Part shown: positions 1 through 12,432 of the stretch, one piece after another
Position numbering within the stretch: position 1 is the first letter of the stretch
Layout of the letters: each line of letters begins with the position of its first letter
From: Trichaptum fuscoviolaceum
Taxonomy: Eukaryota; Basidiomycota; Agaricomycetes; Hymenochaetales; Trichaptaceae
Assembly: GCA_910574455.1 (NCBI GenBank)
Contig: CAJSYZ010000007.1
Location: 5,265,974 to 5,329,973 of the forward strand
Direction of reading: 5' to 3'
DNA length: 64,000 nucleotides
Position numbers and translations under genes: made by a program
The notes under the pieces: generated by a model
Seen by the model: only the letters and a program-made list of their open reading frames with translations
Databases searched by the model: none
What the model was told of the DNA's origin: nothing

Positions 1-47
1 CCCCTCTGCTGAAACACTTTCTTAATTTTCCCTCTTATCTTCTCCAG

Positions 48-233
48 GACCCCTTCAGAGGTTTCAGTGCAGCCTCCGTAGCAATGTAAGCAAGCTTCCG
101 AAACTATGATTTGCCTCAGTCGAGATTCTTACCTTAAACACCCCGCACAATATCGTCATCTCTGAGCTCGAGGTTTCTGATAAATGTCGAGAAATGGTTT
201 CAAAAGGAGTTGATTACGGCTATTAAACATTAA
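48..233 (+). CDS. DUF6533-family membrane protein, 3' end only
   Basis: These are the last two coding exons, 48..85 and 173..233, of a gene whose 5' part lies left of the window. The first follows a pyrimidine-rich tract ending in CAG and encodes DPFRGFSAASVA plus a split Met. The second encodes FLINVEKWFQKELITAIKH and a TAA stop. I recognised them because the DUF6533-like gene at 28.2-29.9 kb ends with the same two exons. The first exon is 38 nt in both genes, and similarity extends into the intron. The fragment covers the last transmembrane segment and the cytoplasmic tail of a seven-helix-type protein of unknown role. No ATG is present because of the window edge. Confidence 0.75.
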
Positions 234-620
234 TATTGTTGATCGAAGTGTTTGCGAACCTCTGTAACTAGTCCTTGAGGTCTTCGCTTTCTCAGAATAG
301 ATCTACTGGATTCACCAATCCTTCATTGTTCACGGGATGAGTCATACCCTACACCAGTGCGACATCAATGATCACGCTATTCCTTCAAAGCTCCTCAAGT
401 ACCATTAAACGATTCAACAGGAAGGAACAACTCGTTTTTGTACAAACACATATTAATTATTCTGCTGTATTTCCTACTCTGCTAGACTTCGCTCCGTTCA
501 TTCCAGATGAGTTGAACAGAGATTCCAAGACAAGGGCGCGAACGACGACGAATCATACAACAAAAACAAGACAAGGAAAATGGACGAAGCAGGCGAAAAG
601 TAACAAAGGGAAAGCAGATA
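234..620. other. Intergenic gap between convergent genes
   Basis: The two flanking genes converge here, so the stretch should hold two 3' untranslated regions. A 107-codon open frame at 368..691 on the plus strand overlaps the EB1 last exon antisense and has no supporting features. I see no RNA gene or repeat. Confidence 0.5.
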
Positions 621-1736
621 TCAGAAAGTTTCCTCTTCATCCAACGTTTGTTGTGCTTCTGGAACTTCGAATCCGTCCTGTAAATTCGTGAATTTAGGAT
701 TTGACGCGAGGGAAGAATAAGTTATTCTGAACGCGCCTCGGTTGAATATAAAATTGTTTGAATCTCCTTCAGTACACCCGAGTCCCTCTTCGTCTCTAGA
801 TCCTCTTCTAGCTGTTGTTGCACAAGGATCTCAATGTCGCGGAGCTTATAAAAAAGGATTAACATCTTGTGTCAACTATAACCCCATCGTATGGGATCGA
901 ATGAAAACGGCTCTGCACACCTTTGCGAAATAAAAGTCCCGCTCCCTCTCCAGCCCCTCCAAATGTTGGCTCATTTCGGCGTTCTGCGCACGGAGATTCA
1001 TGACTAGCTCGTTCGTCGCGGAGGCAGCCCGCGGACCACCGATGGGCGTCTTCCCTCGTGCGGGCTGTCCGTGTGCGTGCAGGCCGGTGCGGCCTGTGGA
1101 GATGGGCGCGACCGTCGCGGGTGTGTCAACAGGGACACCTTTTCGTCTCTCGGCCGCGTTGTACTGATCCCCACCGTAGTTAGCGTCCCAGAATCTCTTC
1201 AGCCACTGCATAAACTCCAAGTTGTCCCTGAGGAGAAGGGACGATTGATCAGGAAGGGAAGAGCGAGCGAGCCACTCGCGTGCACAGCGTTAAAAGGCCA
1301 CTCACTGCATCTTGCATTTCACCAGTCTCTCCACCGGTATAGGCTATGTGCAACATCGTCAGAGTAATTCGTGTGTATAGCAGCTGGTCGCACACCTTGT
1401 CTATCTTCTTCGTCTTGAAAAAAGTTTGCAACACTTTGTAATTTTGCAGGTACTCGTACTCTTGCTTCGCATTCATCTTTACGCGAGACATTGGCACATC
1501 ACCTATTCATCGGTAAGATATCGCGTCTCATTAAAGCAATAAAGCCAATGTTCACTCGAAATTGCTCTCAGAGCATCCCTAGCAACTGGCGATCCAAATC
1601 AGAACGCGTGCTTACCATAGATTGAGTCCAATACTTGACAATACGCGGCACCTGTCCCGCATTGTTCAATCTTTGTGTAGTTCAGAGCCAGGAGATTGTT
1701 CAGCCAGGCCAGAAGCTCTGTTCTCGACTCTCCCAT
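621..1736 (-). CDS. EB1/Mal3/Bim1-type microtubule plus-end-binding protein
   Basis: Six exons (1616..1736, 1396..1502, 1306..1343, 921..1227, 737..844, 621..677) give 245 residues. Residues 1 to about 115 form the calponin-homology domain that binds growing microtubule ends; MGESRTELLAWLNNLL, DSIYGDVPMSRVK and DNLEFMQWLKRFWDANY are EB1 signatures. A basic Pro/Gly/Ala linker follows, then the coiled-coil EB-homology domain (LRDIEILVQQQLEEDLE, about residues 170-235). The C-terminus is DEEETF, matching the acidic aromatic tail bound by CAP-Gly proteins. The last intron (678..736) must use a GC donor: GAG|GC...AG joins ILYSTE to DGFEVPE in frame. Reading through instead would end the protein eight residues later without the tail. 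Length fits Mal3-like proteins. It would recruit partners to microtubule tips in the cytoplasm. Confidence 0.95.
678..736 (-). other. GC-AG intron in the EB1 gene
   Basis: The 59-nt intron starts with GCGCGT after ...ACCGAG and ends in TTTACAG. No GT donor in the correct phase lies nearby. Only the GC donor restores the conserved EB1 C-terminus. Confidence 0.8.
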
Positions 1737-1945
1737 CGTTCAAACGAGCGACAAAAATGTAGGTGAAGGAAGTGGTTGAGGGTAAAAGGCTTTCTGACAC
1801 TCCGCCAGTGGGACTTCGTCGTGATTGAGCGATTCTACTGACGTAATCCCACGTCACGTGCAGTCGACGCGGTACGCGACGCGCATTTTCTTCTCTTTTT
1901 AATTCACTACGGACAAATTATGCCCGGCATTACATTGAAATATGG

Positions 1946-3669
1946 CTAGACTTTGGCCTTGATGTTTTTGGACAACAATAATCTACAAGGAATAATGATA
2001 CATGAACCGACCACCAAACACACTCCAGCAACAATCATTACAGGTATGAAATAATTTCCGTGACTTCGTTTTAGAATTAAGCCAGCCATAGGACCACCTA
2101 GCAGCGCGCTTTATAGGACTCAGAACACACTTATCTCTCTAGATATTGGACGCAAGAAACTCACGGGATTGCAATGAAGCTGTACAAAGCGCCCATCCGT
2201 GTCCCAAACCGGCTCGGATGAGAGATCTGGGCGACGCATGGATTCACCAAAGAAATGAATGCGCTAGAGAACAGCCCATACGTCGCGGAGAACGCCATAA
2301 TTTTCCCGAGGTCAGCTCCGCAGAAGGGCCAGAGGCAACAACACAAGATCCCAGAGAAGAGCGCAGACGGTATGAGGAGATTAAACCGGCCACAGAAGTC
2401 GGAGACGAGCGAGGGCAGAAGGCGGCCGATGATGCCCGCGCCGTTCATGACGGACAGGGTATAGAAGGCAGTTGTTGATTTGACGCCTTGACTGATGGAA
2501 TATTCTATGATATAAATGTAGGGTATGAAGAGTCCTATGAATTTGATTAACGCCAAGAATTTGACAAAGGCTGTAAATTCTTACCGAATGCAATGAAGAA
2601 GCAGCCAACGAAGAGGAGCACAAATACAGAGTCTTGGAAACACTCGAGGTCTAGCCATGGACGGTTTGCTTCATTGGTTCCTTCGGTAGCGTCGCAAGCG
2701 GACACCGTAAAGACTGCAATGGTGCACAGGATGAGACATAAAAATCCCATCGCTCGCACGGACCATGCAAATCCAACGACGTCGAAAAGCTTCCTGAGCG
2801 CGATCGGAAAAACAAGACCGCCTGGATGCAGTCACAGAAGTTAATTTCATTTGAGTTTCATTGATAAATAATGGTTTATTATAATAATCCGTTGCTCACC
2901 GAGACTAGAGCCAGATAAAGCAATACCGACCGCGGTTGCTTTATATTTTGTGAAATGACTTGATACAGCCGCGATGGGCGGATAAAATCTGTAAGAAAGA
3001 ACGGCGTTAGCATTTGAGAAGTTCTCTACCAGTTCTCGTTGCGGAGTTTGACATACAATAATGCCGCACCGGTGCTAGAGAGCACACCTTGCACAATGAG
3101 AAGCTCTGCGTAGTTATGAGAAATGGAGAGAAGCATGATGGAGGTCGAGTATATTCCAGTGCCAATGATCATCAAGAATCTCGGCCCGATTGCGTCGTAT
3201 GCTCTCCCAATAATCAATCCCTGGTACCGGGTATTAGTAGCTAATCCGTTAAAAGTAACGTGTGAACCTCATGAATTGGAACTTCACTGACCAGAGAAAA
3301 GAAAATGAAGAGCTGCACAGAGCCAATCCAGGAAATCGCGGATGGTGACATGGAATGGAGTTGATGCGTGAGATACCATGCTTGAAACGTGCCGAAGGAG
3401 TTGATGTCGCCGAATGTGCAGAACAGTGCGAGGAAAGCACCAAATACCGAAAGATACGCTCGAGCAGCGGATGTGCATTGTGAGGATTGAGATCGTTCAT
3501 TAGGGTCACTCGCCTCGAGGTCGTTGAGCTGAAGCGTAGGTCGCTCCGGGCTGCTAGTCGCTTCAGACGAGACCATGCTTATCCTCTTCTCGCATATTTT
3601 GTCCATGTTGGACGTGTCCGCCGTGATAGCGGATGCTGGCCGTCCTGAGGCGGGTGAGGCGATGAGCAT
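1946..3669 (-). CDS. MFS transporter, monocarboxylate-transporter (MCT) type
   Basis: Six exons (3292..3669, 3057..3220, 2900..2988, 2585..2821, 2165..2534, 1946..2108) give 466 residues. An approximately 85-residue polar N-terminus is followed by about twelve hydrophobic segments. The first loop holds NSFGTFQAWY; the second helix region holds GLIIGRAYDAIGPR. FYPPIAAVSSHFTKYKATAVGIA and GSSLGGLVFP are typical of fungal MCT-like permeases that carry monocarboxylates, riboflavin or small metabolites across the plasma membrane. NGAGIIGRLLPSLVSDFCGR is the second-half loop motif. The farthest upstream ATG (3669) is used; internal Met codons at residues 22 and 32 could be the true start. Substrate cannot be told from sequence. 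It is divergent from the calpain gene. Confidence 0.88.
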
Positions 3670-3892
3670 CGACTGCGAGTACAGGATATTTGATGGTTCG
3701 TCGATTCAAGGCATAGCAGGAACAAGACCACTTCTAGACTGCGAAGTATTCCGAAGGGTATCCCTCCATCTTCCAGCGACCCGCGACCGTTTTTATATGC
3801 AAGGACCAAGGGCCATCTCATGTGATGGAGTCAGCTCAGAGCGACGGATCCTCGCGTCCCGCGAGGCGCGGAAAGATCAATATATCCAATGA

Positions 3893-4769
3893 GGCAAGGC
3901 AGCTGTCGCCTAATGTATTTGCAGGAATCGCAGAGGGCATGTCAGATACAGCTTGTTGAGGACTGATGCCCAGCCTGAGATACATCCGCACCCGAAAAAG
4001 TCAATCATAGCTGTACACTGGCATGTCAAACTTGTACGGCGCTGTCGGCAGAGAGAAGCGAGCTACAGCCACGTTCGAATTGGATGGACACACAATGCAT
4101 TCGTGGGATGGATATGCATTTGTTTCCAGGTTTGTCTCTTGGTTGGCGTCAAATGATAATATCATTGATCTGTTATGCTGTGTTTCACATTCTATTCGCG
4201 TCATTCGAATATTAATTCGTAATTGAGCGCCCAGAATCGGCACATATCTATTAGGTTTTGTTGTCATCGGGAATGGTGAGGCTGCTAATCACCTCACAGA
4301 AGCTCCGTTGTCGCGGCCATGACCTTCTCGTAGTGGTTCGGAAATGATTAGATCGAAAATGAAAGACCCGTTGCCCAAGGCTTTCCGTGCCCATCGTAGT
4401 TTTGTTGCGTTGAGAACGTTATAATGTTGCGCGATCAAAAGGTCCAAGTGAGAGTGCAAAGGAAGCAACTTGAAGGCAAAGGCCACCTCACTCCCGTCCC
4501 GATTTGGACAAAATCCAAATACACACGAGGCAACCCTCTTCGCTTCGTTTGAGCACTGTTATGACTCCAATGTCCCGACTGAGAAGGCAAGGCAAACATC
4601 AAATGTGTGCGATAGAACAAGAAGCGTCAACTGATACAAAGCAAGTCCTCGGAAAGCGGAGAGAAGGAGTTCCATATTCAAGCTACTAATTCAAGAACGC
4701 AAGGACAGGGGAGAGCGGAGAGGTGAAAGGAAATGGGTAAAAAAGCAGATAAATGATCAGCAGAAACGT
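3893..4769. other. Intergenic gap
   Basis: Only short, mutually overlapping open frames are present, without recognisable protein features or splice signals. It should contain the MFS promoter and the calpain 3' untranslated region. The 4100-4170 portion is A/T-rich. Nothing else is seen. Confidence 0.45.
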
Positions 4770-7700
4770 TTAATCAAGTTTCTTCCACCGCATCAACTGG
4801 CCGCGGCGGAGCTGACCAGCGATTTTGACGGGCGCATCTTTATGGGAATAGACACGCAAGCCCAACAAAACAGTCTCAGTGTCGTCCGTGAATTGCTGTA
4901 AAAGAGTTTCATGATGATGGCAACCGCAAGGCCAATTATGATGAGTTATGGCCCTCGACATCAAACATAACACAAAGTGAACGTACCGTTGCCACGACGT
5001 CATGGAAATCACCCGGATGCTCAATCTTAAGCATTGGGTGTTCGTGTCCGCCTGTACTATGGCACTTGTCGCAAAGGTCATAGTCTGTGCACGTCTGACA
5101 CTTCCATCGTGTTCCGATAATCGGTTGCTGGTTCTGTTTCGTGTTTTTGTTTCCGTTTTTTTTTGCATAAGAAAAAAAAAAGTTCCGTAGCAGGATATTC
5201 GGATTCGAACACATGAAACGCAAGGACAGAAGCAGTGGCGCCAGTCAGCGACATTCGATTTGCATTCTAACGGAATGATCGCGAGCAATAGTAAAGATAC
5301 GTACCTTGCAGTTGTCGCACCAAGCCTCGTGTACGGGTCCAGCTTCCATCGCCATTCCGAGGGGTAGATCTCCTCCCATGAGGAGCAAGCCCGATGCTGA
5401 AGCTTCAGAAGCCGAGTCCTCTTGAGCTACGTCAGAGTCGTCGCCGTCTGCGGGCTTCTCGCCCTCCTTATCGATGGGCTTCTCTCCGTCCTTCTCTCCG
5501 TCGACCTTCTTCTCTTCCTCCACCTCTTCGCCGCCCTTCGCCGCTTCGTCACTGTCGGCGCTCTTGTCCTCCTTCTTCGCTTCCTCATCTGGCTTCCTCT
5601 CCTCTCGCTCTTTGTCGCCGTCGTTCTCTCCACACCCGTGGCCAGCGCTGTGGCCCTTGCTCTTCCCATTAGTCTGAGGTTTCTCAGTCACAGCCTCGAC
5701 CACCTTAGTGCCCCCGAGCGGGTTGAACTCCCCAGGGATATGGCCCGTCTCCTCAGCGGTGACTTCGACCATCGCAGCTGAGACGGACACGAAGCCCTGC
5801 CCACCTTCGTCCTCCCCGTTCTGGGACAAAGACTCCTGGTCGTCCTCCATCACAGGAGTCGCCGACAAGTCTGGGTAGGTCGCAAACTTTTCCTGTAACA
5901 GCCTCCGGCGGTCGGACTCCTTCTGGATGTCCTCTGTTTGGATTTGGTGGATGTCACGGCCGCCCAGGGCCTCTAGCGGTACTGCGATGTGGTTTTGCCA
6001 TTTCCTGAACGGAATGATCGCGAAGCTTAGCATGCAAAACCTACCGGCTCGTTGAGATATCATACTACTTACTTGACGTCGAAGTTCGCCGCAATGGACT
6101 TGCTACGTGCAACTTCACTCAAAGCTCGCGACAACTTTCTCTGGTCGAAGGAAGCGACCCTCCCATTGAAAGACTGTTGCTGATTTGATTTTCGACTCCA
6201 TGAATACCCATGCACCTCTTTACATGGAGTAACGCTACCAAACTCACCTTCTCCTGATCGATGTCTCTATCCAAGCGGACATGAACAATATACTCTCCTG
6301 GCTCCAGGTCGATGTGCAGCGATCCACTCCGTGTCAATGAATACGAAAAGGAAGAACTAGCAAGAGGCTCGTCGTCTCCATGCTTGAATAACTTGAAGTC
6401 AAACGTCCATGTCGAGGCTCCAGCGAGGTCGCGGAAGTAGCGATTGTCAGACTGCGATAGGACGATGATGGTTTCGGACGCTTTGGGCAGCGTGAACGTG
6501 ACTGTTCAGTCAGAAGGCAAGATAGAGGGTCAGTCAAGTCGATTTGAAAGGCATATTCCAAGTAAAAGGCCCTCCGCAGTCGACAGAGGCGGAACTCACA
6601 TGAAACATCCCCATACTGCCATGCGCATGGCATTGGCCGACTCTTTACCTCGAGCCAATGGCTACTCTGCACCCAGCTCGGGTCGAACAGCTGCGTCCTC
6701 TCTATCGCCTCCCAGTAGCTCAAGAAGTCTTCGTACTCCATGATGAACACGCCGTCGTTCCCGAACTGATGCTCGAGCGGCTTGAGCGCCTCCAGCCACT
6801 CGTCTGTCCACTCCTTTGAACCATCCGACCAGCGGCCCGTCCACTCGGATTGTCCCCATGGGTTACGGACTTTCAGGAATCGCTTGCCCTTGAACTCGAC
6901 GGCCTTGATGACAGCGTAAGCATGATCTTGTTATATTATGTTAGTGAAACTGGTCTTCATGTCCCGGAAAGAGAATATGAATGTACTGCGTACTTGTGAT
7001 TAAGCCGTTGACAGAGTTACTAAATGTGAGAATACCCTTAGGATCATCGATGAAACAGCTGAAAAGAACATCTTTGTTAGCGCGAAGGAGTTCTTGCTTC
7101 CAGAAGACGTCTGTATCAATGATGTCCTAATTTGAGAGAGAAGTAAACACAGAATAGCGGACTGAGAGGGTAGTCAAGCTTACGTTGGTATACAGTGACT
7201 CTGATACCCCACTGAGAAGTAGCGGTCTAAGTCAATAATAGAAAGCTTAACTCAAATAAATGACGAACCCGGTCAAGTCTTCGATACCCTCGTTGGTGAA
7301 TCCGCCGTGTAGCGCAGCATAGTCGCCATGGAGTTTCGCATAAGCTTTCTCGAGTAGAGGTCTACATGATATGATTAGTGACCATAGACATCCGATGGGG
7401 TTATGCACACTGACACCCAGGTCTCGCCTTCCTGAGCCGACCGGGCAAAGTACAGGGTCTTCGCGCCCTTCCGCGCAATTTTCTCATACAGGTCCCGGTC
7501 GCGGTGGTATAGCTTTTGCGTGTCTGGCTGAAGGGCCTCCCATCTCGGAACCAACGTGAAGAGCTGACTAGAAAGATAGTAGAAAAAGCAGACAAACGTA
7601 AGCACGCAGGTCCGCTCTCTCATATGAAATATAAGGAACACTAGGTGACGAATACGCACTCGTCAATGATCACATCTACCCAGTCCCCATCGCGACAGAA

Positions 7701-8504
7701 GATGAATCCGTAGACGCCGACGTCCTGATCGTACTCGACGCAGAGCTTCTTGATCAGCTCGGGCTTTGTCGCAACGGCTGCTATCGCGCTTAGGAACCAA
7801 CAGTCCCCCAAGTCCGCACCTAAGTCATAAGAATCCGTGTGCGAAGAGAAACGGGTGCAATAATTATCATTGAAATTAGTTCGAAATTAGCGATCATAAG
7901 CGCCACCGGTTACCTTGCACGATGTCCGATGAACTCGGGTCTACGAAAATTTTGCACAAATGGGAGATGAGCTTGTAAGAAAGACAGCAAGAGATGGGTG
8001 AGCGTAATGAGAGAAGGCGCACCGTCAACGAAGAAGTTGTATTGGGTGAAGATCTGGTTAACACGCCTGATGGCAGACGGAGAGAACTTGGCGTCCCGGT
8101 TGTCCCTACAGACAAAAGGTCTTTCAGCGGGGCCTGCTCGTGAAGTACATGAAGCAAGCAGGCTCACGGGTCAACGCCATGCAAGCACATGTCTCTGGCA
8201 CTCTCAAAGTCCCACTCGACATCCCTGCATCCAGACCATCAATAAATAACAAGCAAGACACAGTCAACCAGAGTACGCACCTGAACTTGCGGTTCCTCCT
8301 CTTACAGTCCCTCACGATGTTCTGCACCTTCGACTTGCACCGCTGTGTCGCTTTCTCCAGCTCCTCAGTGACAAACAAGCCCGCCCGGTGCTCAAGCTGG
8401 CTGTAAACCTTCTGTCCACCACTCAGATTCTTCGTCCCGGGTTCGCCATCCTTGCCAGTGAGCTGCGTGCGCCGGCCTATGATCGACTTGATGTTGCTGA
8501 ACAT
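4770..8504 (-). CDS. Calpain-like cysteine protease with C-terminal ZZ zinc finger
   Basis: Fifteen exons (8281..8504, 8168..8224, 8023..8105, 7914..7940, 7660..7819, 7415..7567, 7269..7361, 7184..7226, 6994..7126, 6600..6926, 6248..6501, 6073..6179, 5305..6004, 4987..5127, 4770..4895) give 875 residues. The CysPc protease core has the full triad: Cys137 in [12 protein letters not shown], His326 in NHAYAVI and Asn346 in [11 protein letters not shown]2-like domain follows ([21 protein letters not shown] onward). Next come a long Lys/Glu/Asp-rich low-complexity stretch and a ZZ finger near residues 781-830 ([22 protein letters not shown], then HEHPMLKI). The ZZ finger is split by an intron exactly after its first CxxC. 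The protease should be cytosolic and calcium-regulated; ZZ fingers usually bind proteins. The start used is the ATG beginning [12 protein letters not shown]; an in-frame ATG lies 17 codons upstream. Confidence 0.93.
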
Positions 8505-8555
8505 GGTTGACGGTCTGTATGGACTAGTGTGCAGACCAAGTCGAGGTGTGCTCAC

Positions 8556-9655
8556 TGTTTATACTACGCGCCCAAAAACGCGCGTATGCGGCCTGTGCTA
8601 ATAAGCGGTGTTCGTGCCGGCGCTACGCTCGAGGGCAGACCGTCAGAACCGACATTCGGGCGCCTCGCCCGTGACAGCTGTCTTGATGGCTGTGTCACGC
8701 AACTTGACTGAATTGTCGATCAAAAGATCTTTCAGCTGCGACCCTGCAACTCAACTTGAATTGCTTCGGTTCGATTCATTTCATCGCAGCACTGAAAAGA
8801 AGAAGGCGCACTGGCAGTGGGGCTGAGAATAGAAATGTTAGACCCATCAGCGCCGCCACAAAGACTCGGAGTGAAGACTCATCCAAGTTCACAATCTACA
8901 CAGCCGTTGGCAGTGGAATACCACCGCTTTTCAGGCCCACGGAACAAAAAATAGGTGTGACATCAATCACCGCCTGCACTGTCCGACAGAGTCGCTGAAA
9001 AGTCGATGAAGGAAGCTGGAGAAGCATATTGAAAGTGAGAAATCTGTGAGTGTCACTGCCAACATGAATAAATTTTGATATGGCCATGCTCATCGGCAAG
9101 ACGGTGAGAATACGCAGTGATATTAACGGTGCCTACAGCTGGTGAGTATCTTCCTGAGTTTGAAGCACCGATCGTTATGCTGACAAGCGTTCATACCTCA
9201 GATCTTTAGCATTTTGACTGCGTGAGCTCTATTTCCAAACGCCACAACTTGAAGCACATCGTTGCTTGAAGCGGAACAAAACGTCCGTAGAATCGTTCCG
9301 CTGTGCCTGGAACAGTTCTCGTGGCCGGTGCACCGCCTAGTAATACCGATCTTGATCTATCCTATATGGTATTCCACATTTCAAGTACTCCTATGTACGT
9401 CTCCAAGGCGATCGGTACACGTGGGTGAGCCTCGTGGAAGTGCATATATGCATCGCTGAGAGTAAGTTTCAAGCCATACATATGTATGTCATAAGTCTTT
9501 GTACCGACGATGAGTGGATATATGCGTACGTTTGTGTAATCTAGGAGCAGTTTCGCGGTGATCTGTACTTGGACGATTGTTAGTGCGACACCATATCCGT
9601 TGATGTTGATAATGTAGAAGGAAAAGCTTCCACGAAGGAGGTCCGATACTGCCTT
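8556..9655. other. Gene-poor stretch upstream of the calpain gene
   Basis: The segment holds the calpain promoter and scattered short open frames on both strands. A 113-codon minus-strand frame at 9362..9703 has no recognisable motif or codon pattern and overlaps the start of a dispersed repeat. I see no supported gene. Confidence 0.4.
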
Positions 9656-9659
9656 AGAG

Positions 9660-10480
9660 CTCGATGACAAGGGTCCTCGCTCTTGAGCAACTTGGCCCTC
9701 CAAGAAGGCGACAAGACAAGCCCACGGATGAGATTAGTGCATCCTCTGACGAGGAGCAACCTCGGGAAGCCCACAAGAAAGCTGCGCTGGCTGACCTCCC
9801 CCACAGAGCTCTCCAAAAAACTCTCCCCCTCGGGACAAACGAATTATGCAATGATGTACTTACCTATTCCCCACTATTCTCCGAATGATCTAAGCACTTG
9901 TTATATGTCAATCTCTATTACGGGCGCAACCGCTTTTTGATAGTCGGATGACACGTCGTTGGCCTCGTCCGACACATCCAGTAATAATATGGGTAGCACG
10001 AATAAGGCGTCGTCGGAGTAAACATTTGGCAGCAGCAATGGCAGTGTGGCAGCAAGTTATGAGCAGATGCGACAACCAAGTCAGGTCCTGAGGAAAGTAT
10101 TGAGGTTTTGTCACTTTCGACACTGTCTTGAAACTCGAAGTCGCCCTTGTTGCCGATGGCAGTGAGCAAGAGACGCGACGCGACTTGACGCGAAAATTCA
10201 ATTGTCGCGAGTCAGCGCAATATCGTCCTCAATTGCGGAGGTAGTGATATCCTCTAATTCTTAACTTTTCTGAAGGAAGAGGTAGACAGCTGCAAGGTAC
10301 TTCAGGTGTCTTAGCACATGGTGGTAAGCGAGAGAGAAGGTGAAGCCCGCCCACTCCTCACAGTACACGGTGTTTGGACATGTTGTCCTTGTATGCATAT
10401 GCCTTTTTAACGTTTGCTTCTTTCTTGTTTTCGGACTTTACCGAAGCAATCAAACTTAATTTTTAGTAACTTCGTCAGAA
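9660..10480 (+). repeat. Dispersed repeat family R, longest copy
   Basis: This ~820-bp segment recurs in part at 21720..22190 (reverse), 34870..35130 and 38670..39130. Shared landmarks in order are a GAGGAGCAACCTCGG-like block, a TGTACTTACCT block, ATTACGGGCGCAACCGC, GACGCGACGCGACTTGACGCG, GTGATATCCTCTAATT, and a TTACCGAAGC tail before an AT-rich end. No copy encodes an intact protein and no terminal inverted repeats were identified. It looks like a decayed mobile element. Confidence 0.7.
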
Positions 10481-11024
10481 TAAAAGTAGTACATACATTC
10501 AACTCGCATGTTAGTCTGTCTACTCATCTTAGCCCTCTTCTCTAACTTTAAAAGACCTAATCTCCTGGAACTATGAGAAGAAAAGGCATGCTGTGTATTA
10601 TGCGGTTGATCTCACATTTACATCAATGCACACTGGCATATATGCCTTGAATTTCGCGGCTCCACAGATTTACTCTAATAAGGACTTACTAGCTAGCCGA
10701 TGTAGCAACGACTCGGACTATCATTAATAGATTTGACAAGTGGCAGACAAGCATGTTCTATTTTTCGGACTACACTCTCAAAATAGCCCCCCCCCCTCCC
10801 AGCGATATTAGACACACATATCCGATTCAGCGACTGTGGTCTTTGCATATGTACAACAGCATCTCACATGTACACCCCGGGTAGACATCCGAGTATAGAC
10901 CATAACATGAGCAAACTTGTGCAAAAGGTTCGAAAGAAAGAGGATCCTAATAACGAATGGAATAAATAAAATCATAACTACACCCAGTGTACACCGCAAA
11001 TCGCTTGAAAAAAAGAAGGACAAA

Positions 11025-12432
11025 TCAGACAGCCATGAACGACTCTTCTCCTTTCGAGCCCTTCGACTCCACACCGATTTTGGTCTCGGACGCCAGCGAG
11101 CCCGCGAGCGTCGACCCGTCGTCGCCGCGGACGTACTTCGTGTGCGACATCTGCACGGCCATGGGCTTGAACGCCTGCACCTTGTACCCATTCGGCCCGC
11201 CGCGACTTCCCGCAGAGCCTTGCGCGGTCGTCAGCCGCGTCGTCTCGTCGGACGCGATGCCGAGACCGATACGGACGATGATGAGCGAGAACACGCAGCC
11301 AACGATGGGCGTCACCTGATTAGACGGGTGTCAGAAACGTGAGATAGAGAGAGGAAAAATGAACGTACGGAGTCGAGGACGGGATATTGGCCCCAGCTTC
11401 CGCTCAAGTAGGTCGCGAGGAGGGAGATGAGGGTCGCCGAGTAGATAGCGCCGGACTCGACGATAACAACCATGACCGGGGACAAGCTTCGCGAGTTGAT
11501 AAACGCCTTCGTCCTGCGCTCAGTGTACCAGATACGGAGAGCGATAAGAACTGCATACCGTGGAGTGCCAGTCAGCATTGCGACACCATTGCGAATGTGA
11601 TCGACATATACATACCGGTGCAAGAGAAGTTAGTGAACAACGTAAGCGAGAAGAACGAAGTGATCCAGTGCTTCAGCTCGGTGATGAAGACAACCGCCGT
11701 CGGCGAGACGCGAGAGAACGAAACCACTGCACCGATTCCAGTAGCTGTAATTGTTTCGTTCGTCGTCAGTACTTCCGGCAATATATGGGAGGCAAAACGG
11801 CTACTCACTAACACCACCGCAGAATGCGATTACAGCCGGCGCGATGATGCGCTTGTCATACGCCCAGACGACATACACGCGGTAGATCTTCATTTTCAGT
11901 TAGCTTTCGTAAGAGCTTAGAGAGTAAGGATTTTGTTACATACCACGAAAGCATCTCCAAGGAGGGTCTGGGTCATGTAGATTGAGCTCTTAAAGACATA
12001 CATCGGGTCCGAAAGCGCATTGAAGTAAGCGTCCGGGCCGCCTTGTGTATCCTTGTGGCCGATGAAGCCGACAATGAGGCGATGCAAGTCGACAGACAGG
12101 TGCTGTACAAGAAACGAGGAGAATATCAGATTTTACTGTGCAAGAATACCGAACGGCGGCGATCTTCACCATAACAGCCAGCGAGTACATGGCGATGGAG
12201 ACGGCGATGATCGGCTTGTTGAGGCCCTGGGTCTTCCTCTTCTTCCAGAAGAGAATGTACATCGAAGCTGCGAAGAGGATAGTGAAGAATCCTGATGCAT
12301 CATGGAAGAGTTGGTAATTCAGTGATCTGCGTCCTTCGACCAGCGCTGGATAAGCCTTTGCTCACCAAAGAGAATTGCTTCCATGAAGATGGAGATCAGC
12401 GTCGACTCGCTGAGACTGAGAGGCGCCGGCAT
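11025..12432 (-). CDS. Multi-pass (about seven-helix) basidiomycete membrane protein, unknown function
   Basis: Seven exons (12366..12432, 12170..12291, 11944..12102, 11809..11887, 11616..11744, 11369..11550, 11025..11315) give 342 residues with all splice phases closing. The first helix begins almost at the N-terminus (STLISIFMEAILFG). Further hydrophobic stretches follow a KKRKTQGLNKPI loop, FVIYRVYVVWAYDKR, WITSFFSLTLFTNFSCT and IWYTERRTKAFINSR. A VMVVIVESGAIYSATLISLL helix and a VTPIVGCVFSLIIVRIGLGI helix complete the set. The last ~65 residues are a polar cytoplasmic tail rich in Ser/Lys/Glu. This layout matches a common Agaricomycete family of hypothetical membrane proteins. Receptor-like function is only an inference. 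No partner genes lie next to it. Confidence 0.85.

Noticed and set aside
4001..4267. 88-codon minus-strand frame and overlapping plus frames
   Set aside because: Mutually overlapping short frames with no supporting signal.
5394..5781. Plus-strand open frames rich in Ser/Leu/Arg/Pro
   Set aside because: Antisense shadows of the charged low-complexity part of the calpain gene.
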